64,000 bases of DNA from Thalassovita mediterranea (GTDB lineage: Bacteria > Pseudomonadota > Alphaproteobacteria > Caulobacterales > Hyphomonadaceae): the NCBI GenBank assembly GCA_019448215.1, contig CP080408.1:2108001-2172000 (forward strand), given 5' to 3'. The notes beneath the pieces were generated by a model. The model had not been told where the DNA came from. It saw only the letters and a program-made list of their open reading frames with translations, and searched no databases. Made by a program: the position numbers and the translations under genes. The first letter of the stretch is position 1; every line of letters begins with the position of its first letter. This document shows positions 16,260 through 24,920 of the stretch, piece after piece.

Positions 16260-17242
16260 GGCCGTTCGACTATCACCGCTCTGAAGATGGCCGCGATGCC
16301 GTGAAAGCCGCCAGTGAGGAAGGCGCGCTGTTCATCGCAGGCGGCACCAACCTCCTCGACCTGATGAAGCTCGACCTCATGACGCCGAGCCGTCTCGTAG
16401 ATATCAACCGGATCGGCCTGAAAGACATCAAGCCAACCGATGATGGTGGGCTCACGATCGGCGCGTTGGTCACGAACAGTGATTGCGCTGCCGACGCCCG
16501 TATCCGCGAGGACTACGCTGTCCTCTCCCGCGCCATCCTTGCAGGTGCCAGCGGCCAGCTCCGCAACAAGGCCACCACGGGCGGCAATCTCTGCCAGCGC
16601 ACGCGGTGCTACTATTTCTATGACCCGGACATGGCCTGCAACAAGCGCCAGCCGGGGTCTGGCTGCTTTGCCATAGGCGGGGCAAACCGCATCCATGCCA
16701 TCCTTGGCGCGAGCGATGCGTGTATCGCGACTTATCCCGGCGATATGGCTGTCGCCATGGCCGCGCTTGATGCGCAGGTCGTGATCGAAGGGCAGGGCGG
16801 CGATACGCGCACCGTGCCCGTTCGCGACTTCCACCGCCTGCCGGGCGACAAGCCGGACAAGGACAACATCCTCGAACCCGGCGAGCTCATCACCCATGTA
16901 ACCCTACCGGCGCCCGCAAAAGGCCGTCACATCTATCGCAAGGTCCGCGACCGGGCCTCCTATGCTTTCGCACTCGTCTCGATCGCTGCCGTGGTCGAGA
17001 TGGATGCAGGCAGGATCGCGTCAGCCTCGCTCGCTTTCGGCGGTCTCGCGCACAAGCCATGGCACGACCCGGCCATCGGCGACCTGCTCAACGGTGAGGC
17101 GCCATCCGAGGCGCTGTTCGACAAGGCCGCCGACATCCTGCTCGCCGACGCGAAAGGGCAGGGCAGCAATGATTTCAAGATTCCGCTCGCCCGGCGCACG
17201 CTCAAAGCTGTGCTGCGCGAAGCGACAGGAGAGCGCTCATGA
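16256..17242 (+). CDS. paoB: Aldehyde oxidoreductase FAD-binding subunit (PaoB-like)
   Basis: This is a 328-aa FAD-binding subunit of the CO-dehydrogenase/xanthine-dehydrogenase medium-chain type. The flavin motif is FIAGGTNLLDLMK near residue 30, followed by TTGGNLCQRTRCYYFYDP. The cysteine-containing insert in that second segment, continuing to MACNKRQPGSGC, matches the extra [4Fe-4S] cluster insert known in E. coli PaoB and distinguishes this group from ordinary xanthine dehydrogenase. The ATG giving MRPFDYHR overlaps the upstream stop as ATGA; a longer in-frame opening inside paoA is a shadow. It overlaps paoC by ATGA. Confidence 0.9.
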   Translation: MRPFDYHRSEDGRDAVKAASEEGALFIAGGTNLLDLMKLDLMTPSRLVDINRIGLKDIKPTDDGGLTIGALVTNSDCAADARIREDYAVLSRAILAGASGQLRNKATTGGNLCQRTRCYYFYDPDMACNKRQPGSGCFAIGGANRIHAILGASDACIATYPGDMAVAMAALDAQVVIEGQGGDTRTVPVRDFHRLPGDKPDKDNILEPGELITHVTLPAPAKGRHIYRKVRDRASYAFALVSIAAVVEMDAGRIASASLAFGGLAHKPWHDPAIGDLLNGEAPSEALFDKAADILLADAKGQGSNDFKIPLARRTLKAVLREATGERS

Positions 17243-19455
17243 CACGCCATCTCAAAATGGACACACCGGCAACCGCACGGCTTCTCGACCAGTTGCCGAG
17301 CCAGCTCACCGGCAAGCCGATGGACCGTCCCGACGGCCCAAAGAAAGTCTCCGGCACAGCGACCTACGCCCATGAGTGGCAGCTCGACGGGAAAGTCTTC
17401 GGCGTCCTCGCCCGCGCGCCTGTCTCCAAAGGTAAGCTGGTCCGCGTCGACAAGTCGGCGCTCGATAAGCTCCCCGGCATCCTCGGCGTCTTCAGCGATG
17501 ACCGTTTCCTGCGCAATCCGGCGCAAGGCACCGCGAACGAGGCCCCCGTCCAGGGCGTCTCTGAAATCTCCTATTTCGGGCAGCCTATCGCGCTCGTCGT
17601 AGCTGAAACCTTTGAGCAGGCCCGCCACGGCGCCCATATGCTGGAACTGGTCTGCGAAGCCGACACCGACGGCGTCTATGACCCCGAGGCCAACAACCTT
17701 TCGCCCGAAAAGCCCGAAGACGACCAGCTCGATCAGGGCGATCTCGACAAGGCCATGGCAGAGGCCGCCTTCACCGTCGACTCCACCTATCGCACGCCAA
17801 ATCACAACAGCGCCGCCATGGAGCCGCACTGCTCCATCGCCAGCTGGGAGGGCGACCAGCTCACCCTCCATGGCAGCTACCAGATGGTGAAGTACAATGT
17901 GAACGAGCTCGCCGACTCCCTTGGTATTGAACCGGAAAAAGTGCGCATTCTGTCGCCTTTCGTCGGCGGCGGTTTCGGCTCAAAACTCGGTATCGCGCCC
18001 GAGGCGGTCGCTGCTGCGATCGCGGCGAAGGAGATCGGCCGCCCCGTCTGCGTGACGCTCACCCGCCAGCAGGTTTTCGAGAACGTCATGCGCCGCTCGG
18101 AGTCGCGCCAGCGCCTGCGTCTCGCTGCTGACGAAACCGGCAAGCTTACTGGCATCGGCCATGAATGCCTCGTCTCCAACCTGCCGGGCGAAGCCTTCCA
18201 CGAGCCCGTCCTGCAGGCGACCCACTTCATCTATGGCGGCGAAAACCGGCGCCTCGGCATGGAAGTCGCGCGCCTCAACCGGATGTGCGCAGGCTCTGTC
18301 CGCGCGCCCGGCGAGGCGATCGGCATGCAGGTGCTGGAAAACGCGATGGACGAGCTCGCGCACACATCAGGTATCGACCCCGTCGAGCTTAGAAAGCGCA
18401 ACATCCCTGAGACCCATCCAGAAGAAGGCACGCCCTACAGCTCCCGCCCTTTCGCTGAGGCGCTGGACGAAGGCGCTAAACGCTTCGGTTGGGACAAGCG
18501 CAACTCGAAGCCCGGCCAGCAGCGCGAAGGCGAATGGCTCATCGGCATGGGCATGGCGGCCGCTGCCCGCGTCAACATGCTCATGGAATCGAAGGCGCGC
18601 GTCACGCTGAACAAGGATGGCAGCGCTATCGTCGAAACCGACATGACCGATATCGGCACCGGCACCTACGCGATCCTCACCCAGCTTTGCTGCGACATGC
18701 TTGGCCTCACGCCGGAGCAGGTCGAGACCCGCCTCGGCGACAGCAATTTCCCGAAGGCGTCTGGCTCCGGCGGCTCCTTTGGTGCGGCGTCTTCAGGCTC
18801 TTCAGTCTACCTCGCCTGCCAGGACATTCGCGGCGAACTCGCCCGCAGGCTTGGCTGTGACGAAGACGAGCTTCAGCTCGAAAACGGCAAGGTTTCGGGC
18901 GGCGGCAAGCAAAGCGCGCTCACAGACCTTCTCGCTGGCGAGAACATCGAAGGCGAAGGCCACATAGAGCCCGGCGAGACGATGGAAAAGGCAAAGCAGG
19001 CCACCTATGGCTCCTACTTCGCCGAAGTCGCCGTGAATGCCGTGACTGGTGAAACCCGCGTGCGCCGTATGCTCGGCGTGTTCGGGGCAGGGCGCATCCT
19101 CAACCACAAGACGGCCACCTCGCAATGCTATGGCGGCATGACCTGGGGCATCGGCATGGCACTTCATGAAGCGATGGAGTTCGACCCGCGCGACGGCCAC
19201 GTCGTCAATAATGACTTCGCCGAATACCATGTCCCAGTGAACCTCGACGTGCCGCAGCTCGACGTCGTCCTGCTCGAGGAGCGTGATGACTGGGCAAGCC
19301 CCATTCAGGCCAAGGGCCTGGGTGAGCTTGGCCTCTGCGGCGCGGGCGCAGCCGTCACGAACGCCATCTTCAATGCCACCGGCGTGCGCGTCTACGACTA
19401 TCCGGCTACGCTGGACAAGATACTTGGCGGCTTGCCAGAGCTGGAGATGGCCTGA
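17239..19455 (+). CDS. paoC: Aldehyde oxidoreductase molybdopterin subunit (PaoC-like)
   Basis: This 738-aa catalytic subunit binds molybdenum cofactor and oxidises aldehydes to carboxylic acids. Its length is close to E. coli PaoC (about 732 aa). Visible motifs are FVGGGFGSKLGIAPE (Mo-co contact loop), GSVRAPGEAIGMQVLENAMDELA, GSGGSFGAASSGSSVY, and the C-terminal KGLGELGLCGAGAAVTNAIF containing the expected catalytic Glu. No PaoD/XdhC-type maturation gene lies next to it, so Mo-co insertion must depend on a gene elsewhere. The real substrate is unknown; aromatic aldehydes are preferred by characterised PaoABC enzymes. Confidence 0.9.
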   Translation: MTRHLKMDTPATARLLDQLPSQLTGKPMDRPDGPKKVSGTATYAHEWQLDGKVFGVLARAPVSKGKLVRVDKSALDKLPGILGVFSDDRFLRNPAQGTANEAPVQGVSEISYFGQPIALVVAETFEQARHGAHMLELVCEADTDGVYDPEANNLSPEKPEDDQLDQGDLDKAMAEAAFTVDSTYRTPNHNSAAMEPHCSIASWEGDQLTLHGSYQMVKYNVNELADSLGIEPEKVRILSPFVGGGFGSKLGIAPEAVAAAIAAKEIGRPVCVTLTRQQVFENVMRRSESRQRLRLAADETGKLTGIGHECLVSNLPGEAFHEPVLQATHFIYGGENRRLGMEVARLNRMCAGSVRAPGEAIGMQVLENAMDELAHTSGIDPVELRKRNIPETHPEEGTPYSSRPFAEALDEGAKRFGWDKRNSKPGQQREGEWLIGMGMAAAARVNMLMESKARVTLNKDGSAIVETDMTDIGTGTYAILTQLCCDMLGLTPEQVETRLGDSNFPKASGSGGSFGAASSGSSVYLACQDIRGELARRLGCDEDELQLENGKVSGGGKQSALTDLLAGENIEGEGHIEPGETMEKAKQATYGSYFAEVAVNAVTGETRVRRMLGVFGAGRILNHKTATSQCYGGMTWGIGMALHEAMEFDPRDGHVVNNDFAEYHVPVNLDVPQLDVVLLEERDDWASPIQAKGLGELGLCGAGAAVTNAIFNATGVRVYDYPATLDKILGGLPELEMA

Positions 19456-19545
19456 GTGTCTTCCGGCTTTGGGCTGGAGGCCAGCTCTTTGTAGACTTGA
19501 AGGGATCGATATCGCATTCTTCACCTGATCGAGGGGGAGAATGCG

Positions 19546-21324
19546 ATGCGATCCGTTAGCCGCTGCCTGCTTGGGGGCGCACTTGGCGCCCTCATCCTGT
19601 CATCCTGCGTCTCCGGGGAAGAGGCAGGCAATGACGCGCCGACGCCAGCTTTCATCGACCCGATCATTTTGTCGCAGAACCGCTGCGGCGGACAGGCTGA
19701 GCCGCTCGGCGGCAAGGATGAAACCATCGCTTCGCCAGCCGCGGTCAGTTTCGATTTCGAAGCGCCTTTCGCCTTTCCCGCCAAGGTGGTCTCCCACTTC
19801 CATTATCCGGTCGCCACAACGAGCGCAGACGCCCAGACCTGGTTCGATACCGGGCTCGCGCACATGGCGAACTTCAACCACAATGAAGCCATCGCCGCCT
19901 TCCGGGAGGCCCAGCGCCTCGACCCCGATTGCGCCATGTGTTTCTGGGGAGAGGGGCTCGCCTTCGGCAGCAATATCAACGCATCCTTCGTCCCGACACG
20001 CGGCGCGGCTGGACTGATTGCGGCCGGGAAGGCCGCCTCGCTGGTTTCATCCACCTCCGAGCGGGAAGCCGCCCTCATCTCGGCGCTGGCGACGCGTTAT
20101 CGCCAGAATGAGGCCGGAGAGGTCATCGAGGACGCCGAAACCTATGCCGACCGCATGGATGTCGTCTCGCGCCGCTACGGCGATGACAAGCTGATCCTGG
20201 CCCTGGCGGCCGAAGCGAACATGAACACACAGCCCTGGGACTATTGGCAGGCCGGCGCGCGCATCCCGAAGGGCCGCACAGCCCGCACGCTTGAACTGCT
20301 CGATACAGCTCTGGCGATCGACCCTGACTATGCCCCGCCAATCCATCTCTACATCCACGCCACCGAAGCCTCGGTAGACCCGTTCCGCGCCGAAGCCTTT
20401 GCTGACAGGCTGCACAAACAGGATCTCGGCATCGGCCATATCGTCCATATGCCGTCCCATATCTATCTGCGGCTGGGGCGCTGGAAGAAAGCCATTCAGG
20501 CCAATATCGACGCCATCGCTGCTGATGAAGCCTACATTGCCGAGAGCGCGAATGGCGGCTTCTATGGCGCCGTCTACTATCCCCACAATGTCCACTTCGT
20601 GATCGCCAATGCCCAGCTTGGCGGCGACGCTGCGACGGCGCTGTCCATGGCAGACAAGCTGTCGAATATCGTCACGATAGACCCGGCTTCCTCATCCCCA
20701 TTCGGTGAGCGTGTAGCCGCCGCTGAACTGTTCACCCTCCTGCAATTTGGCTCCGACGCCGACGTCCTGGCCTATGAAGCCCCGTCATCGGCTCATCTCT
20801 TCGCACAGATGGCCTGGCACCATGCCCGCGGCGTCGTTCTGGCAAGACAGGGCGCGCTGGAGGAAGCGCGCGCTGAACTCGCCGCGCTCCGCGCCTTGCC
20901 AGAGGCAGACGGCTTCGATGCCTATGCCGCCCGCGGCGCGCCTTTGCCGAGTCTCGTCGATATCGCCGCTCATGTTCTTGAGGGCCGCGTCGCCGCAGCT
21001 GAAGGCAACTATGCAGCGGCCATCGATGGCATGGAATCCGCAGCCACCGCGCAGGAACAGCTTCCCTATTTCGAACCCGCCTGGTGGTACTATCCCGTCC
21101 GCCAATCGCTCGGCGCCTATTTGCTGCTAGACGGCCAGACCGACCGCGCCGAACGCGAATTCTTCAAGACCCTCATCGAGTCCCCAAACAACGCCTACTC
21201 CCTCTTCGGCCTTGCCGAAACCTACGCTGCACGCGGGAATGAACGCTCCGAAGCCTATGCGAGACACCTGTTCAACGAAGCCTGGCTAGGCGGTGCGGAT
21301 GTGCCTTCGCTGGCAGACCTTTGA
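19546..21324 (+). CDS. TPR-repeat lipoprotein
   Basis: This is a 592-aa tetratricopeptide-repeat protein with a lipoprotein signal (LGGALGALILSSC, lipobox SSC at about Cys21). A conserved block follows: WFDTGLAHMANFNHNEAIAAF, then LDPDCAMCFWGEGLAFG with a CxxC-like pair. This block recurs in large uncharacterised TPR proteins of proteobacteria. Further TPR-like helices run through the rest (LDTALAIDPDYAPPIHLYIH, GRWKKAIQANIDAI). It is probably anchored in the outer or inner membrane facing the periplasm. It lies 90 bp after paoC in the same direction but has its own ribosome-binding site; a functional link to paoABC is not shown. Confidence 0.75.
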   Translation: MRSVSRCLLGGALGALILSSCVSGEEAGNDAPTPAFIDPIILSQNRCGGQAEPLGGKDETIASPAAVSFDFEAPFAFPAKVVSHFHYPVATTSADAQTWFDTGLAHMANFNHNEAIAAFREAQRLDPDCAMCFWGEGLAFGSNINASFVPTRGAAGLIAAGKAASLVSSTSEREAALISALATRYRQNEAGEVIEDAETYADRMDVVSRRYGDDKLILALAAEANMNTQPWDYWQAGARIPKGRTARTLELLDTALAIDPDYAPPIHLYIHATEASVDPFRAEAFADRLHKQDLGIGHIVHMPSHIYLRLGRWKKAIQANIDAIAADEAYIAESANGGFYGAVYYPHNVHFVIANAQLGGDAATALSMADKLSNIVTIDPASSSPFGERVAAAELFTLLQFGSDADVLAYEAPSSAHLFAQMAWHHARGVVLARQGALEEARAELAALRALPEADGFDAYAARGAPLPSLVDIAAHVLEGRVAAAEGNYAAAIDGMESAATAQEQLPYFEPAWWYYPVRQSLGAYLLLDGQTDRAEREFFKTLIESPNNAYSLFGLAETYAARGNERSEAYARHLFNEAWLGGADVPSLADL

Positions 21325-21357
21325 TTGACGCTCGGCAGGAAGACATAGTCCCTGGCT

Positions 21358-21466
21358 TTCCGACAACCCCTGCGCATGCAGGGGGCCAGGGTGCTTCGTC
21401 TGACACGTCATGTCCCAGCTTGAGGTACCATTATGGATACCTGCCTGCGCAGGTATCTCCGGCAAG
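21358..21466. repeat. Composite palindromic repeat, copy A
   Basis: This copy contains two hairpins: CCCCTGC/GCAGGGG (21367-21384) and GATACCTGC/GCAGGTATC (21436-21457). The order and spacers match copy B at 21645-21780, including the shared link GGTGCTT..CTGA and ATGGAT.CCTGCC. Confidence 0.7.
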
Positions 21467-21505
21467 CGGCGCGCAATTTTATACGTGCCTCTCTAAGTCC
21501 GCGTC

Positions 21506-21535
21506 ACCCTCGACGGGCAAAGCCCGTCTGAGGGT
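21506..21535. repeat. Hairpin element with ACCCTC/GAGGGT ends
   Basis: ACCCTC and GAGGGT flank GACGGGC-aaa-GCCCGTC, giving a nearly continuous 30-nt hairpin. Its outer part resembles the inverse of the nearby 21592-21616 element (TCGAGGGTGACG). Confidence 0.65.
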
Positions 21536-21591
21536 CCATCTCCCATCATCGCCGCCATGCGTGTGCTCTCAATTCAGAAGATGGACGCTCA

Positions 21592-21616
21592 GACCGCGTC
21601 CCGCGGTCGAGGGTGA
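21592..21616. repeat. Hairpin element GACCGCG/CGCGGTC
   Basis: A 7-bp stem with a 3-nt loop (21592-21608) is followed by GAGGGTGA. The tail is the reverse complement of the TCACCCTC before the 21506 element, so the two elements face each other. Confidence 0.55.
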
Positions 21617-21644
21617 CGCTCCGGTTTGGGGTCTATTCGTACCA

Positions 21645-21780
21645 TTCCGAAGACCCCTGCGAAGGCAGGGGTCCAAGGTGCTTTGGCTGAACCGTTAGCT
21701 TCCGGCTTTGGGTCCCACCATGGATGCCTGCCCCTCATCCTGAGCGAAGCCGAAGGACGCAGGCATCTTCGGACGGCAAA
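21645..21780. repeat. Composite palindromic repeat, copy B (with insert)
   Basis: This is the second copy of the composite repeat: GACCCCTGC/GCAGGGGTC (21652-21673) and GATGCCTGC/GCAGGCATC (21723-21767). The second hairpin's loop is enlarged by about 23 nt containing TCATCCTGAGCGAAGC, itself like a widespread bacterial dispersed repeat. Confidence 0.7.
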
Positions 21781-21984
21781 GGACGGAAACGTGATGTCAG
21801 CGTGGCTTCTTCCCGCATGCGGGGGAAGTGGCCTGCGAAGCAGGTCGACGGGGGCTGTGGGACAAAACAAATCCATCCTCACCCTCACAAACCTGCCCCA
21901 TACTACACGCCTCCCATCACCAGACAGGGCGGTCCGGACCGACCGGGTGGAGGTGGCTTCGAAGCTGGTCTGCCCTTGGGCAGA

Positions 21985-22009
21985 TCAATCGATCCAGTGG
22001 ATCGATTGA
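21985..22009. repeat. 25-bp perfect palindrome
   Basis: TCAATCGATCCA and TGGATCGATTGA pair over 12 bp around a single central base. No coding sequence surrounds it. It could be a protein-binding site or a cruciform or transcript hairpin. Confidence 0.7.
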
Positions 22010-22215
22010 AAGCGCAGAAGGCCGCGGCAGCGGCTCGCTTGAGAGCCATGCAGCGGAGAGTGCGAAGGTGACCGGTGCTGCGGGTGGGGTGTAACGCCCC
22101 TGCCATGTGGTCGGCGTCATGTGGGGTAATCAGTGCTGCGCAGGCTGTCCTGCGTACGAAAATGTTTCCGAGACGGGCCGGGAGTGAGACATCCGAACGG
22201 CCGATACCCTTCGCA

Positions 22216-22292
22216 GGGCGCGTCCATGGCGCACGCTCTACAGCCACGCCGAAAGGCTGGCATTACCTACAGCGTCCACCCTGGACGCGCCC
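22216..22292. repeat. 11-bp inverted repeat bounding 55 nt
   Basis: GGGCGCGTCCA (22216-22226) is perfectly inverted as TGGACGCGCCC (22282-22292). The 55 nt between contain no gene. It may be a small palindromic element or a structured transcript. Confidence 0.55.
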
Positions 22293-22374
22293 GGCCCTGT
22301 CATTTCAGGGCGAGACTGATGCGTACCGCCAGCGGGAAGCCCCGCGCGGCGATATTGGTGTTTTAGTTCCTATT

Positions 22375-22396
22375 CCCCTCTCCCTTGGGAGAGGGG
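22375..22396. repeat. Hairpin repeat CCCCTCTCCC/GGGAGAGGGG
   Basis: A 10-bp perfect stem with a 2-nt loop, followed by GCTAGGGGTGAGGGG. It is of the same type as the 22512-22533 element, which has the same purine/pyrimidine layout. Confidence 0.7.
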
Positions 22397-22511
22397 CTAG
22401 GGGTGAGGGGGGAGCCGCGCCAAGGCACCGTGAATCAGCGGCAGTGAAGCGCTTCTGATGATCGCTGCAAAACTTAGCATCTGGTGAGAGGTCGCTTCCC
22501 CTCATCCCCGA

Positions 22512-22533
22512 CCCTTCTCCCGAGGGAGAAGGG
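22512..22533. repeat. Hairpin repeat CCCTTCTCCC/GGGAGAAGGG
   Basis: A 10-bp perfect stem with a 2-nt loop, preceded by CCCCTCATCCCCGA. It is the near-inverse partner of the 22375-22396 element, about 115 bp away. Confidence 0.7.
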
Positions 22534-22560
22534 AGAAGAACAGCGCCTGCCTCACGAGAT

Positions 22561-22577
22561 CCCGGATCAAGTCCGGG
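22561..22577. repeat. REP-like palindrome CCCGGA-TCAAG-TCCGGG
   Basis: The short palindrome CCCGGATCAAGTCCGGG is of a form found many times in alphaproteobacterial intergenic DNA. Here it is a single copy inside the repeat cluster. Confidence 0.65.
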
Positions 22578-22707
22578 AGGAGCGGTTGGTTGAGGCGTTC
22601 GAAAAGCCCGCCTCCAACACCAGCCCTAACACAAACCAGATTTCCCCTTCCGCAACCCATGTCACCCGCCTAATCTCAATCCAAAACCCGTTGGGAGGGA
22701 AAACCGC

Positions 22708-24699
22708 ATGACCTACAGACTTGCCGTATCGGCATTCGCGCTCGCATTCGCATCAATGTCCGCCTTCGCGCACACAGAGGGCAGCGAGGTCGATGTCCCG
22801 GCGCCGCCGCCAGCGGGCGAGGCTAGCGAAGCAACCTCTGCCGCGAACCGCGCCGTCGCAGAGCGCCTGCCACTCAATGATCAGGGTGATTTCGACGACG
22901 CCTCACGCGGCTTTCTTGCGGCAATCGAGGGCGACGCCATTCTGGACGAGGACGGCAACACGGTCTGGGCCATTCCGCAATTCGATTTCCTTCAGGGCGA
23001 GGCGCCCGCCACGGTGAACCCATCGCTCTGGCGCCAGTCTGCACTCGCGGCAAAGCATGGCCTATTCGAAGTGAAAGACGGGATCTGGCAGGTGCGCGGC
23101 TATGACCTCTCAGTGATGACCATCATTCGCGGCGAGACCGGCTGGATCATCGTCGATCCGCTGACGGTGAAGGAAACGGCCGCCGCCGCACTCAAACTGG
23201 TCAACGACACGCTGGGTGAGCGGCCGGTGACGGGCGTTCTGTATACCCACGCCCACGCCGACCATTTTGGCGGTGCCCGCGGCGTGATCAGCGAGGAAGA
23301 GATTGAGACCCGCAATGTGCCCGTCCTCGCGCCGATCGGTTTCACTGAAGCTGCCGTCGCCGAAAACCTCATCGCGGGTAATCTGATGCAGCGCCGCGCC
23401 GTTCTCATGTTCGGCAATACCATCCCGCGGTCGCCAGAAGCTGTGGTCGGGACGGGTCTTGGCCCTGGCCTGCCGCAGGGCACAACGGGCCTCATCCTGC
23501 CGACAGAAGAAATCGAAGGCTGGGGCACCGTCCGCGAGATTGACGGCGTGACGTTCGAATTCATGGATGCTGGCGGCACCGAAGCGCCCGCTGAATTCAT
23601 GTTCTACCTGCCGGAGTTTGACGCGCTCTGCACCGCGGAAGTCGCGACCGGGACCTTCCATAATGTGCTGACCTCGCGCGGCGCCAAAGTTCGCGATGCC
23701 CTGAAATGGAGCCGGGTGATTGACCGCGCGCTCGCCGACTATGGCAACCGCTCAGACGTTGTCTTTGCGTCCCACCACTGGCCAAGCTGGGGCCAGGAGA
23801 ATGTCGAGAGCTTCCTGCGTAACCAGCGCGACACTTATCGCTATGTCCACGATCAGACGCTCCGCCGCGCCAATGCAGGCGCAACGATGACCGAGGCCGC
23901 TGAGACAATCCCCGAGCCAGCCTTTAGCCTGGAGGACTTCTCGACGCGCGGCTATTACGGGACGCTGAACCACAATTCCAAGGCGGTATATCAATACTAT
24001 TATGGCTGGTGGAGCGGCGTGCCCGCCAATTATCACGCTCTGCCGGATGAAGAGACAGCGCCCCGCTATGTCGAGGCGATGGGCGGTCTTGATACGGTTC
24101 TGGCACGCGGGGCAGAGGCCTATGAAGAGGGCGACTACCGCTGGGCCGCAGAGCTTTTCAACAAGGCCGTCTTCGCCGAACCAGGCAACCAGTCCGCAAA
24201 AAACTGGCTGGCGGCGGCCTATGAACAGATGGGCTTTCAGGCTGAAAGCGGGTCCTGGCGCAGCTATTTCCTGACCGCGGCCTCAGAGCTGCGAAATGGC
24301 TTGCCGCAGGCCGGTGCCCCGAACCTCGGCAATGCCGACTTCCTCGCCGCTGTGCCGACGCTTGATCTCTTTGATGCCCTCGCCAGCCGCTACAATCCTG
24401 AAAAGCTCTCGCGTGAGCCATTCACCGTCGCCTTCGCATTCAGCGACACCGGCGAAAACATCCGCGTCGAGGTTGGACGCGACGTGATCGTGCCGCGCGG
24501 CGTCACTGAGGTCGGTGACACGGCGGCGACCCTGAAAATGACGCGGGCCGACTTCAACAGGCTGATCCTGCGCGAAGCTGGCGTGCCTCAACTTGTCGGC
24601 TCTGGCGCCCTTTTAATTGGAGGGGAGGGGGCAGCTGCTGCCGCATTCCTGGGTGCGCTCGACCAGCCGGACTTCTGGTTCCCTGTGGTGACGCCCTGA
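22708..24699 (+). CDS. Secreted alkyl sulfatase (SdsA-type metallo-beta-lactamase fold)
   Basis: This 663-aa periplasmic enzyme has the length and domain order of Pseudomonas SdsA1. A signal peptide (residues 1 to about 21, SAFAHTEG) precedes a metallo-beta-lactamase domain with the zinc motif YTHAHADHFGG near residue 185, and ligands in CTAEVATGTFHN and VVFASHHWPSWGQ. An alkyl-sulfatase dimerisation domain follows (LNHNSKAVYQYYYGWWSG and EEGDYRWAAELFNKAVFAEPGN). The C-terminal SCP2-like domain ends FWFPVVTP. It would hydrolyse primary or secondary alkyl sulfates (SDS-like surfactants) to alcohols, which fits the lipid-catabolic character of the right part of the window. Confidence 0.88.
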   Translation: MTYRLAVSAFALAFASMSAFAHTEGSEVDVPAPPPAGEASEATSAANRAVAERLPLNDQGDFDDASRGFLAAIEGDAILDEDGNTVWAIPQFDFLQGEAPATVNPSLWRQSALAAKHGLFEVKDGIWQVRGYDLSVMTIIRGETGWIIVDPLTVKETAAAALKLVNDTLGERPVTGVLYTHAHADHFGGARGVISEEEIETRNVPVLAPIGFTEAAVAENLIAGNLMQRRAVLMFGNTIPRSPEAVVGTGLGPGLPQGTTGLILPTEEIEGWGTVREIDGVTFEFMDAGGTEAPAEFMFYLPEFDALCTAEVATGTFHNVLTSRGAKVRDALKWSRVIDRALADYGNRSDVVFASHHWPSWGQENVESFLRNQRDTYRYVHDQTLRRANAGATMTEAAETIPEPAFSLEDFSTRGYYGTLNHNSKAVYQYYYGWWSGVPANYHALPDEETAPRYVEAMGGLDTVLARGAEAYEEGDYRWAAELFNKAVFAEPGNQSAKNWLAAAYEQMGFQAESGSWRSYFLTAASELRNGLPQAGAPNLGNADFLAAVPTLDLFDALASRYNPEKLSREPFTVAFAFSDTGENIRVEVGRDVIVPRGVTEVGDTAATLKMTRADFNRLILREAGVPQLVGSGALLIGGEGAAAAAFLGALDQPDFWFPVVTP

Positions 24700-24770
24700 T
24701 GCGATATGCAGACGGCACTGATTGGCCTCTTGCCCGCGCAGAGCCATCCGGTTAGTCAGGCAATCTGGTT

Positions 24771-24860
24771 GGAGAGGTGGCCGAGTGGCTGAAGGCGCGC
24801 CCCTGCTAAGGGCGTATACGTTTACGCGTATCGAGGGTTCGAATCCCTTCCTCTCCGCCA
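24771..24860 (+). tRNA. tRNA-Ser (GCT)
   Basis: A full cloverleaf is readable: acceptor stem GGAGAGG/CCTCTCC, anticodon stem CGCCC/GGGCG with loop CTGCTAA (anticodon GCT), a long class II variable arm, the T arm GAGGGTTCGAATCCCTT, and an encoded CCA (24858-24860). It reads AGC/AGU codons. Confidence 0.95.
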
Positions 24861-24920
24861 GCCAGTTTCCTTGCTTTCCAAACTGTTTGATCAGCCCGCG
24901 TTCCGCAATTTCGTATCGAG

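Larger units (their letters stand above)
21325..22707. repeat. Non-coding repeat and hairpin cluster (1.4 kb)
   Basis: No credible gene is present in 1.38 kb between the TPR lipoprotein and alkyl-sulfatase genes. Instead at least eleven palindromic elements of several types are packed together, including two copies of a composite repeat. The elements look like dispersed extragenic palindromes and their nesting suggests repeated insertion at one safe site. Open frames here have no domain character and are shaped by the palindromes. Confidence 0.7.

Noticed and set aside
21321-22711. Several open frames in the repeat-rich gap
   Set aside because: Composition follows the palindromes, starts are poor, and none shows a domain or a plausible protein signature.
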